From Saonia flava (lineage in GTDB: Bacteria; Bacteroidota; Bacteroidia; Flavobacteriales; Flavobacteriaceae): a DNA stretch of 64,000 nucleotides. The stretch spans positions 1,675,062 through 1,739,061 of the forward strand of contig NZ_JAATJJ010000001.1 in NCBI RefSeq assembly GCF_011927795.1. Direction: 5' to 3'. The first letter of the stretch is position 1. Each line of letters opens with the position of its first letter. A model generated the notes under the pieces. That model was not told where the DNA came from. It did no database searches and was given only the letters and a program-made list of their open reading frames with translations. Below are positions 51,218 through 59,524 of this stretch, one piece after another. A program made the position numbers and the translations under genes.

Positions 51218-51231
51218 ATTCTACTTTTTAA

Positions 51232-52119
51232 TCATTTATTTAACAATAAATCCAGACAATTTTGCAATGCTGGATTTCGATTATCTTTTTTCCATACTGC
51301 TGATAATATTGCCCTTTGCGGAATATTTTTTAGCTCTATAAATTTTACTCGCATTAAAAATCCAGATTGTAAGGAGGTGGGTACAATGGCAATACCCAAA
51401 TTGTTTTCCACCAGCTTAAAAATAGTATGGGCATGGACCGATTTATGTGAAATTTTGGGGGTAAATCCAGCATCTTCACAAATACTCATTATTGTGTCGT
51501 AATATAGTGGGCTATATTCTTGGGAAAAAAGAATGAAGTCTTTCTCTCTTAATATTTCAACCCCGGTAAAATTTCTGGTCAATATGGGAAAAGACTCTGG
51601 CAATACCACAGAAAATGTGTCTTCATATACCACTTTACTTTCCAACGGTTCTGGCACTCTTGATAAGCGCACAAAGCCTAAATCCAATTTATCTTTTAGC
51701 AAGGAACTTACTTGGGCGTTATTGGATAGCTCGTCCAAACTGGTTTTTATCTTTGGAAACCTATCTTTTAATTTTACCAACAATTTTGGGATTACATTTT
51801 GCATGGCAGACCCCAAAAACCCAATGCGAACCTCTCCATGTTCGCCTTGATCTATACGTTTCAACTGCTTGGTGGTCATTTCCAAGTGATTGATAATAAA
51901 TTCTATCTCTCCCTTTAAATATTGGCCCGCTACCGTTAATTCCACCTTTTTCTTATTCCGGACAAACAACTGTGTATCCAAAATCTCTTCCATTTGTTTA
52001 ATCTGCCTACTTAAACCTGGTTGTGAAATAAATAACTTCTCCGCTGCCCTTCTATAATGTAATTCATCAGCAACCGCAAGGAAGTATTTGAAATGACGTA
52101 GTTCTAATTGATAACTCAT
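51232..52119 (-). CDS. LysR-family transcriptional regulator, likely for hut genes
   Basis: A 295-residue regulator. HTH at residues 4-60 (LRHFKYFLAVADELHYRRAAEKLFISQPGLSRQIKQMEEIL) and the periplasmic-binding-protein-like effector domain from about 90. The start is at ATG 52119; a longer in-frame reading to 52140 would begin with TTG. It faces hutH with 78 bp between the start codons, the usual layout of a LysR regulator controlling the divergent operon, so it probably controls histidine use (urocanate being a possible ligand). The nitroreductase gene follows 14 bp later. Confidence 0.9.
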   Translation of the reverse strand: MSYQLELRHFKYFLAVADELHYRRAAEKLFISQPGLSRQIKQMEEILDTQLFVRNKKKVELTVAGQYLKGEIEFIINHLEMTTKQLKRIDQGEHGEVRIGFLGSAMQNVIPKLLVKLKDRFPKIKTSLDELSNNAQVSSLLKDKLDLGFVRLSRVPEPLESKVVYEDTFSVVLPESFPILTRNFTGVEILREKDFILFSQEYSPLYYDTIMSICEDAGFTPKISHKSVHAHTIFKLVENNLGIAIVPTSLQSGFLMRVKFIELKNIPQRAILSAVWKKDNRNPALQNCLDLLLNK

Positions 52120-52197
52120 GGTTATTATATGCTCAACCAAACAATATTAGTAAGTATCAAACTTAATCAATAATTTTATAAATATAAATGTATCAAG

Positions 52198-53778
52198 ATG
52201 CTTTCTACACCAAAAACTTTCCTTTTAGGAGAGGAACATTTAACTGCCAGTATTGCAATTTCAATTGCAAGAGGTCTTACCAAATCCGTAATATCCAACC
52301 AACAACGTTCAAAAATTAAGGCAAGTGCCCAGAAAGTGGCCACTATCGTTGCCAAAGGTGAGGTGGTATATGGAATAAACACTGGGTTTGGTCCACTTTG
52401 CACAACCAGAATATCCAAGGAAGAAACCCAAATTTTACAAACCAATATTTTAAAAAGCCACAGTGTTGGTGTAGGCAGGCCCATAGATAAAGAAATTGCC
52501 ACATTAATGTTAGTTCTAAAGGTACATTCGTTGGCTAAAGGATACTCAGGTATAGCTGAAACCACATTAGACCGAATTCTTTGGCACCTTACAAATGATG
52601 CCATCCCTATTGTCCCGTCACAAGGCTCGGTAGGCGCATCTGGAGATTTAGCCCCACTATCTCATTTATTTCTACCCTTAATTGGCTTAGGCATCGTGGA
52701 ATACCAAGGAAATAAAATTACAACTGCTGAACTTCATAAACTTAAAAACATGGCCTCTTTGGAACTAGGCCCTAAAGAAGGTCTTGCACTTATCAATGGA
52801 ACGCAATTTATTGCTGCACACGCCATAAAAGTAATTGAGAGGCTACAAAGCTGCCTATCTCAAGCAGATATCATAGGGGCCATGATGATTGAAGGGCTTC
52901 AGGGATCCATTAAACCTTTTTACAAAGAGCTTCATGAACTACGCCCTTTTAAGGGAAATATGCACGTGGCATCCAGAATACAATCCCTATTACAAGGGTC
53001 AGAGATCATGGAAGACCATATAAATTGTGAAAGAGTGCAAGATCCTTATTCATTACGTTGTATTCCCCAAGTGCATGGGGCTTCAAGAAATGCATGGCTT
53101 CATTTAAAAGAAATGATGGAAATAGAACTAAATTCTGTTACAGACAACCCTATTATAATTGATGAGAACCTCACCATTAGTGGGGGTAATTTCCATGGGC
53201 AGCCTCTGGCAATGGCCCTGGATTATGCTTGTTTGGCCGCTTCTGAAATTGGAAACATATCAGATCGTAGAATTTATTTGGCATTGGAGGGAAACAGCCC
53301 TGGTGTACCTAAACTATTAATGAATGATACGGGTATTAATTCTGGCTACATGATCTTACAATATACCACGGCAGCTTTAGCCAGTGAAAATAAGGGACTG
53401 TGCTTTCCATCCAGTGCAGATAGTATTCCTACTTCTTTAGGGCAAGAAGACCATGTAAGTATGGGTTCCATTGGAGGACGAAAAGCATTGCAGGTAATAG
53501 AGAACGTAGAGAAAATTTTAGCCATAGAATTATTGACTGCAGGTCAAGCCTTTGAATTTAGAAAACCCATGAAATCTGGATTAGTATTGGAAGAGGTCCA
53601 TAAAATACTACGATCTAGAGTCCCCTTTGCAAATAGAGACCGTGTATTTTCAGATGATATTGAAATTGGAATCGAAATGATACAAAACGGAACTATTATG
53701 AAAGTAGTTGAAGAAGCTTGTAAAAAAGAGAAAATAAATCTCAAAACTGCTTTTTCCAGTGAATTTGAAATATATTAA
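52198..53778 (+). CDS. hutH: Histidine ammonia-lyase (HutH)
   Basis: A 526-residue enzyme that removes ammonia from histidine to give urocanate. The MIO prosthetic group forms from Ala147-Ser148-Gly149 (GSVGASGDLAPLSH). Other family signatures: YGINTGFGPL near residue 60, ISGGNFHGQPLA near residue 325 and SMGSIGGRK near residue 424. First gene of a five-gene operon; hutI begins 4 bp after its stop. Confidence 0.97.
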   Translation: MLSTPKTFLLGEEHLTASIAISIARGLTKSVISNQQRSKIKASAQKVATIVAKGEVVYGINTGFGPLCTTRISKEETQILQTNILKSHSVGVGRPIDKEIATLMLVLKVHSLAKGYSGIAETTLDRILWHLTNDAIPIVPSQGSVGASGDLAPLSHLFLPLIGLGIVEYQGNKITTAELHKLKNMASLELGPKEGLALINGTQFIAAHAIKVIERLQSCLSQADIIGAMMIEGLQGSIKPFYKELHELRPFKGNMHVASRIQSLLQGSEIMEDHINCERVQDPYSLRCIPQVHGASRNAWLHLKEMMEIELNSVTDNPIIIDENLTISGGNFHGQPLAMALDYACLAASEIGNISDRRIYLALEGNSPGVPKLLMNDTGINSGYMILQYTTAALASENKGLCFPSSADSIPTSLGQEDHVSMGSIGGRKALQVIENVEKILAIELLTAGQAFEFRKPMKSGLVLEEVHKILRSRVPFANRDRVFSDDIEIGIEMIQNGTIMKVVEEACKKEKINLKTAFSSEFEIY

Positions 53779-53782
53779 TGAG

Positions 53783-55033
53783 ATGAAAAAATACACGCTT
53801 ATTGGTCCCTTTTTCCAAGTGGTTCCCATGACGGGACTTCCATTAAAAGGAGCTATATCAGATACCCAAAACCAAATTCTGCCAGAAGCTGGGATTCTAA
53901 TTAAGAATGATACTATTGAAGCCGTTGGAAATTTTACTGAGCTACTTTCTAAATATGAAGATGCCCATTTAATAAAACTTAATGGTCAATATGTTTGTTT
54001 ACCAGGCCTAATAGATGCCCATACCCATATTTGTTATGGTGGCTCTAGGGCAAATGATTATGCCATGCGGAACGCTGGGAAAACCTATTTGGAAATTTCA
54101 AAATCGGGTGGTGGAATTTGGGATACCGTCACGGAAACAAGAAAATTGTCCATGGAAGAGCTTGCACAAAAAACCATTGAAAGAGCAAATCACCATCTTA
54201 AAAATGGCATTACTACACTAGAAGTAAAAAGTGGTTATGGTCTTTCTGTGGAAGAAGAGTTAAAAATGCTCAGAGCCATTAAAAAGGCAAATACCATTAC
54301 AGCACCTGACCTAGTTTCCACTTGTTTGGCCGCCCACATGGTTCCAAAAGATTATCATGGTACTGCTGAGGCTTATTTAAATAAAATCAGTACTGTTCTT
54401 TTTCCTAAACTACAAGAAGAGAATCTCACCAACCGCATTGATGCCTTTATTGAAGAAAATGCATTTTCCAAATCCCAAATTGCTCCATACTTTGAAAAAG
54501 CCCATGACCTGGGTTTCGATATCACTGTACACGCAGACCAATTCTCTACCGGAGGTAGTGAAGTTGCTGTAAATCATGAAGCTATTAGTGCGGACCATTT
54601 AGAAGCAAGTACTGACAAAGAAATAGCGCTACTGGCAAAAAGCAATGTAATTGCAATGGCATTGCCTGGCGCCTCTTTAGGCTTGGGCTGTGCATTTACT
54701 CCCGCTCGTAAAATTCTGGACGCCGGAGGTTCCCTGGCAATTGCCAGTGACCATAATCCAGGCTCTGCCCCTATGGGCTATCTATTAGCGCAGGCAGCCA
54801 TGCTAGGTGCTTTTCAAAAGCTAACAAATACAGAGGTTTTGGCTGGCATTACCTATAGGGCCGCAGCTGCATTAAACCTAAAAGATCGAGGTAAAATAAA
54901 TACAGGTATGTTAGCAGACCTATGTGTTTTTAATACCAATAATTATAATGAAATCTTATACAATCAAGGAAGTCTAAAACCTTGTATGGTATGGAAAAAT
55001 GGAACGCTTGTTTTTGATAAACAAAAAAATTGA
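53783..55033 (+). CDS. hutI: Imidazolonepropionase (HutI)
   Basis: A 416-residue amidohydrolase that opens imidazolonepropionate to formiminoglutamate. Metal ligands in DAHTHICYGG (residue about 75), VKSGYG, HADQFS (about residue 250) and SDHNPGSAP (about residue 325). Start chosen at ATG 53783, 4 bp after the hutH stop; an in-frame GTG at 53759 would overlap hutH. Normal length for the family. Confidence 0.96.
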   Translation: MKKYTLIGPFFQVVPMTGLPLKGAISDTQNQILPEAGILIKNDTIEAVGNFTELLSKYEDAHLIKLNGQYVCLPGLIDAHTHICYGGSRANDYAMRNAGKTYLEISKSGGGIWDTVTETRKLSMEELAQKTIERANHHLKNGITTLEVKSGYGLSVEEELKMLRAIKKANTITAPDLVSTCLAAHMVPKDYHGTAEAYLNKISTVLFPKLQEENLTNRIDAFIEENAFSKSQIAPYFEKAHDLGFDITVHADQFSTGGSEVAVNHEAISADHLEASTDKEIALLAKSNVIAMALPGASLGLGCAFTPARKILDAGGSLAIASDHNPGSAPMGYLLAQAAMLGAFQKLTNTEVLAGITYRAAAALNLKDRGKINTGMLADLCVFNTNNYNEILYNQGSLKPCMVWKNGTLVFDKQKN

Positions 55034-55037
55034 ACTT

Positions 55038-57041
55038 ATGGACTTTAAAAAAGTAATCCTTCAAGGACTACCCATAGAACTTCCTCAGAAAAAAACGTAT
55101 GTAAAAAATGCCAACCATGCACCAAAACGAAAGGATATCCTTTCAAAAGCAGAAAAAACACTTGCGGTTCGCAATGCACTACGTTATTTTCCTAAGACTT
55201 GGCATTCCGAACTAGCAAAAGAATTTGCAGAAGAACTAAAACGGTTTGGGCGTATTTATATGCACCGTTTTAAACCTGATTATAAAATGTATGCCCGTCC
55301 AGTATCTGAATATCCTGCCAAAACTATACAAGCGGCAAGTATAATGCTCATGATACAGAACAATTTGGATCCCAAGGTTGCCCAACATCCAGAGGAATTG
55401 ATTACCTATGGTGGCAATGGAGCTGTTTTTCAAAACTGGGCACAGTACCTTCTCACCATGGAATATTTGGCAAACATGACCGCCGAACAAACCTTACATA
55501 TTTATTCTGGACATCCTATGGGGTTGTTTCCTTCCAACACAGAAGCACCTAGGGTTGTGGTCACAAATGGCATGATGGTTCCCAACTATTCCCAACCGGA
55601 TGATTTGGAAAAATATAATGCCTTGGGTGTTACCCAATATGGACAAATGACAGCTGGTTCCTATATGTATATTGGACCACAGGGCATTGTGCACGGCACT
55701 ACCATTACCGTAATGAATGCCTTTAGAAAAGTTCTCCACAAGGATGAAACTCCCAATGGAAAAATTTTTTTAACCGCTGGATTAGGTGGTATGAGTGGGG
55801 CACAACCCAAATCAGGAAATATTGTAGGCTGTATTACAATTTGCGCAGAGGTCAATACTGCTGCGGCCAAAAAAAGACATCAACAAGGATGGGTAGATGT
55901 GCTTATTGACAATATGGATGAGTTAATTGAAAGGACTAGGAAAGCCCAAAAACAAAAGGAAATAGTATCCATTGCCTTTATTGGCAACATTGTGCATGTA
56001 TGGGAACGCTTTTATGAAGAAAATATACATGTGCATCTAGGATCGGATCAAACTTCCTTGCACAATCCATGGGCCGGTGGTTACTACCCTGTGGACATAT
56101 CCTTTGAAGAAGCAAACCAAATGATGTCCGATAATCCTGATCGGTTTAAGAAACATGTTAAAAACACCCTTAGAAGACATGCTGCAGCTATAAATAAGCA
56201 TACAGCAAAAGGCACCTATTTTTTTGATTATGGCAATGCGTTTTTATTGGAAGCTTCGCGTGCAGGAGCCAATGTAATGGCAAAAAATAACGTCGATTTT
56301 AAATATCCTTCCTATGTGCAGGATATTTTGGGACCTATGTGTTTTGATTACGGATTTGGACCCTTTAGATGGGTTTGTACTTCTGGCAATGAAGAAGATT
56401 TAAGAAAAACCGATGCCATTGCCCTTGCAGTTATGCGGGAAATAAAGAAGAATGCTCCAGAGGAAATTCAACAACAGATGCAAGATAACATTACTTGGAT
56501 CAAACAAGCGGACACAAATAACCTTGTTGTAGGTTCACAGGCCCGTATTCTATATGCTGATGCAGAAGGAAGGGCAAAAATTGCAGATGCTTTTAATAAG
56601 GCCATAGGTACTGGTGAAATTACAGCTCCTATTGTTTTAGGCAGAGACCACCATGATGTAAGTGGTACAGATTCCCCTTATCGGGAGACCAGCAACATTT
56701 ATGATGGAAGTAAATTTACCGCCGATATGGCAATTCATAATGTTATTGGTGATAGTTTTAGAGGAGCAACATGGATCTCTATCCACAATGGCGGTGGTGT
56801 TGGTTGGGGAGAAGTCATCAATGGTGGATTTGGAATTGTATTAGATGGGTCAAACGAAGCCTCAAATCGATTAAAGAATATGCTTTTTTATGATGTAAAC
56901 AATGGGATATCCAGAAGAAGCTGGGCAAGAAACCCTGAGGCTATTTTTGCCATAAAAAGGGAAATGGAACGCACCCCTCAGTTAAAGGTTACACTACCAA
57001 ACTCTGTTGAGGACGAATTGTTGGAAAAATTGTTTGATTAA
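55038..57041 (+). CDS. hutU: Urocanate hydratase (HutU)
   Basis: A 667-residue urocanase, longer than the 555-residue enterobacterial type and similar to the ~680-residue form seen in Bacteroidota and eukaryotes. Uses NAD+ tightly bound as electrophile; visible signatures include ITYGGNGAVFQNW, HIYSGHPMGLFPS, TAGLGGMSGAQPK, GSDQTSLHNPWAGGYYPV, DYGFGPFRWVCTSG, and the ending LGRDHHDVSGTDSPYRETS, IHNGGGVGWGEVINGGFG. Starts at ATG 55038, 4 bp after hutI. Confidence 0.97.
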   Translation: MDFKKVILQGLPIELPQKKTYVKNANHAPKRKDILSKAEKTLAVRNALRYFPKTWHSELAKEFAEELKRFGRIYMHRFKPDYKMYARPVSEYPAKTIQAASIMLMIQNNLDPKVAQHPEELITYGGNGAVFQNWAQYLLTMEYLANMTAEQTLHIYSGHPMGLFPSNTEAPRVVVTNGMMVPNYSQPDDLEKYNALGVTQYGQMTAGSYMYIGPQGIVHGTTITVMNAFRKVLHKDETPNGKIFLTAGLGGMSGAQPKSGNIVGCITICAEVNTAAAKKRHQQGWVDVLIDNMDELIERTRKAQKQKEIVSIAFIGNIVHVWERFYEENIHVHLGSDQTSLHNPWAGGYYPVDISFEEANQMMSDNPDRFKKHVKNTLRRHAAAINKHTAKGTYFFDYGNAFLLEASRAGANVMAKNNVDFKYPSYVQDILGPMCFDYGFGPFRWVCTSGNEEDLRKTDAIALAVMREIKKNAPEEIQQQMQDNITWIKQADTNNLVVGSQARILYADAEGRAKIADAFNKAIGTGEITAPIVLGRDHHDVSGTDSPYRETSNIYDGSKFTADMAIHNVIGDSFRGATWISIHNGGGVGWGEVINGGFGIVLDGSNEASNRLKNMLFYDVNNGISRRSWARNPEAIFAIKREMERTPQLKVTLPNSVEDELLEKLFD

Positions 57042-57063
57042 AGTCTCTCTCAATTAAAATTGT

Positions 57064-57870
57064 ATGGAAATATTTAAAATTATAGAACCTAAGAAAGCCA
57101 TTGTTCCCATAGTGATAAGTATTCCCCATTCCGGAACCACAATACCTAAGGACATAAAAATCAACCTAAAAAAAAGAATGAGGCGGTATATGGATGATAC
57201 GGATTGGTATGTCCACAATCTTTATGAATTTGCTTCTTCTCTAGGGATTACAGTAATTAGAACAAAAATAAACAGATGGGTGATCGATCTTAATCGAGAC
57301 CCGGAAAGTTTGCTGCTATACAATGACAAAAGGCTTATAACTACTATAGCACCAACTACCGATTTTTTTGGTAAAAAAATATATAAATCCTCTAATTTGG
57401 AACCTGATCAAACCGAAATCAATAGGAGATTGGCCAATTATTACTGGCCCTACTACAAAGAACTGGAAACTCTTTTGCAGAGCAGAAAAAGGGAATTTGG
57501 AAAGGTTCTGCTTTGGGATGCCCATTCCATTCGCCATAAAGTGAGCACCATACAAGAAGAAATTTTTCCTGATATGATTTTGGGGAACAACGATGGAGCA
57601 ACAGCGCACCCAAAATTAATTAATACAGCGTTGAATGTGCTAAAATCCGGAGAATTTAAAATAAACCATAATTTACCTTTTAAAGGAGGCCATATTACTC
57701 GCTATTTTGGAAAACCAGAAAATGACATACATGCGTTACAATTAGAAATGAACAAAATACTTTATATGGATGACAATGAAATTAATTACAACACTGTTAG
57801 AGCCAAAAAGGTGATAAACGTTCTTGAAAAAACAATGGAAAGTCTAATTGAAACTATAAAGACCATTTAA
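57064..57870 (+). CDS. hutG: N-formylglutamate amidohydrolase (HutG-type)
   Basis: A 268-residue N-formylglutamate deformylase: ISIPHSGTTIP (metal-ligand His near residue 24), DTDWYVHNLYEF, NRWVIDLNRDPES, LLWDAHSIRH. With HutF it forms the two-step route from formiminoglutamate to glutamate plus formate. The stop codon overlaps the hutF start (TAATG). Confidence 0.93.
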   Translation: MEIFKIIEPKKAIVPIVISIPHSGTTIPKDIKINLKKRMRRYMDDTDWYVHNLYEFASSLGITVIRTKINRWVIDLNRDPESLLLYNDKRLITTIAPTTDFFGKKIYKSSNLEPDQTEINRRLANYYWPYYKELETLLQSRKREFGKVLLWDAHSIRHKVSTIQEEIFPDMILGNNDGATAHPKLINTALNVLKSGEFKINHNLPFKGGHITRYFGKPENDIHALQLEMNKILYMDDNEINYNTVRAKKVINVLEKTMESLIETIKTI

Positions 57871-59249
57871 TGAAAACCTATTATTTTAAAGGGATATTAC
57901 AAAAATCTGGGTGGTTTAAAAATACGGGGATTAGAGTGGACAATTTAGGGGTCATAACAGATTTGTTCACATTTAACCCTAAAAATACCTCTATCGATAT
58001 AATAAATGGATATGCTCTTCCAGGTTTTCAAAATGCACATTCCCATGCATTCCAATATGCTATGGCGGGGTTAGCAGAAAAACATGAAAAAGTCAATAAA
58101 CAAGACGATTTCTGGGGATGGAGGGAGGCAATGTACCAATTGGCACTAAGTATTAATCCAGACCAAATGGAGGCAATTGCAACTATGTTGTATACCGAAA
58201 TGGCCAGACATGGCTATACCAATGTAACCGAATTTCATTATCTGCACCACGATAAATCTGGCAAACCCTATTCCAATTTAGCTGAAATGGGAAGTCGGTT
58301 GATTTCTGCCGCTAAAACGGCGGGAATTGGGATTACTCTAGTCCCCATTTTTTATAATAAAGGAAATTTTGGGGTAGAACCCAACAATAGACAAAGAAGG
58401 TTTATTTCAACATCTATTGATGAGTATTTAAAATTATTTAATGCCAGTGAAGCAGCATGTAAACATTATGAGCATGCCAATGTTGCCATAGGAGTTCATT
58501 CTATGAGAGGTGTAGACCCTTATGATATAGTGGAAATAGCCAATAATGGCCCCAAGAACATCCCTTTTCATTTACATGTTTCAGAACAACTCCAGGAAGT
58601 TGAGGATGCCAAAATATTTTTGGGAAAACGCCCTGTGGAATGGCTTTTAAATCACATAGATCTTAACGATAGGTTTCATTTGGTACATGCAACCCACCTT
58701 ACAGATCAAGAAATTAGTGGAATTGCCGAAAGTAAAGCCAATGTTGTGCTTTGTCCTACCACAGAAGGAAATTTGGGTGATGGTATATTTCCTTTAAGAA
58801 AATATCAAGAAAAGGGGGGTAAATGGAGTATAGGTACAGATAGTCATATAGGCCTAAATCCATTTGAAGAATTAAGATTATTGGACTATGGACAACGATT
58901 AATATCACACAAAAGAAATACATTTTTATCTGATAATAAAAATGATAGCGGAACAAATGCCCTGGAAATGGCAGTTTTAACGGGAAGAAAAGCAATGGGC
59001 AATTACAGTTCAGAATTTTTTACAATTGGGGATTCTTTGAATGCATGTGTTATAGACGCATCAGCGCCATTGATTGCTACATCTTCGGAAAAGAATCTTA
59101 CTTCTACAATTGTATATTCAACAGATAGCTTATTTCAGTCAGAAACCATTTCTCACGGAAATAGAATTGTTTCTTCAAATATGCACCAAAACAAATACGG
59201 TATAGCAAAAGGTTTTATAGAGACATTGAACCAATTGAAAAACAGGTGA
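57870..59249 (+). CDS. hutF: Formimidoylglutamate deiminase (HutF)
   Basis: A 459-residue amidohydrolase that converts formiminoglutamate into N-formylglutamate. Metal ligands in QNAHSHAFQ (residue about 57), FHLHVSEQ (about 235), VHATHLTD and IGTDSHIGLNP (about 325). Together with hutG it replaces the direct HutG-type formiminoglutamase. It is the final gene of the operon. A T-run terminator on the plus strand was not obvious downstream. Confidence 0.93.
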   Translation: MKTYYFKGILQKSGWFKNTGIRVDNLGVITDLFTFNPKNTSIDIINGYALPGFQNAHSHAFQYAMAGLAEKHEKVNKQDDFWGWREAMYQLALSINPDQMEAIATMLYTEMARHGYTNVTEFHYLHHDKSGKPYSNLAEMGSRLISAAKTAGIGITLVPIFYNKGNFGVEPNNRQRRFISTSIDEYLKLFNASEAACKHYEHANVAIGVHSMRGVDPYDIVEIANNGPKNIPFHLHVSEQLQEVEDAKIFLGKRPVEWLLNHIDLNDRFHLVHATHLTDQEISGIAESKANVVLCPTTEGNLGDGIFPLRKYQEKGGKWSIGTDSHIGLNPFEELRLLDYGQRLISHKRNTFLSDNKNDSGTNALEMAVLTGRKAMGNYSSEFFTIGDSLNACVIDASAPLIATSSEKNLTSTIVYSTDSLFQSETISHGNRIVSSNMHQNKYGIAKGFIETLNQLKNR

Positions 59250-59302
59250 TTTTTATATATGGGGCAAGTGCATATACTCCTCACAGAAAATTGATTCTTA
59301 AC

Positions 59303-59397
59303 AAAAAAAGCCTCCCTTTATGGAAAGCCTTTCATTGGTTAAATTACAACACATGTAATTTATACCTAGTTCCAATTATAATTGGAACACAACACAA
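59303..59397 (-). ncRNA. Predicted small RNA with three hairpins
   Basis: A minus-strand unit between hutF and the glycosidase gene. It has a -7 element TATATTTG (59403-59410), then a perfect self-complementary hairpin GTTCCAATTATAATTGGAAC (59369-59388), a hairpin AAATTACA/TGTAATTT with loop ACACA (59341-59361), and an intrinsic terminator (GCTTTCC/GGGAGGC with G-U pairs, loop ATAAA, seven T at 59303-59309). No frame runs through it. The terminator resembles that of tRNA-Leu at 8338. Expression is not shown and the family is not recognised. Confidence 0.6.
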
Positions 59398-59402
59398 CAC
59401 TG

Positions 59403-59410
59403 CAAATATA
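59403..59410 (-). promoter_or_regulatory. -7 element of the predicted small RNA
   Basis: Minus-strand TATATTTG matches TAnnTTTG exactly, a few bases upstream of the first hairpin. A -33 TTG was not found at the usual spacing (nearest is 29 bp). Confidence 0.5.
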
Positions 59411-59524
59411 GGAAGGTTTTTTTATTAGAATGGTTTTTTCAATAAAAACATATAAGTCAATCTAGTTTAAAAACTTTCCTTTTTTGTACCTTAATCACAT
59501 CTATATCAAAGACATTCCTTCTAA

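Noticed and set aside
59303-59331. Terminator at the end of the hut operon on the plus strand
   Set aside because: On the plus strand the stem has A-C mismatches and no following T-run; pairing works only on the minus strand.
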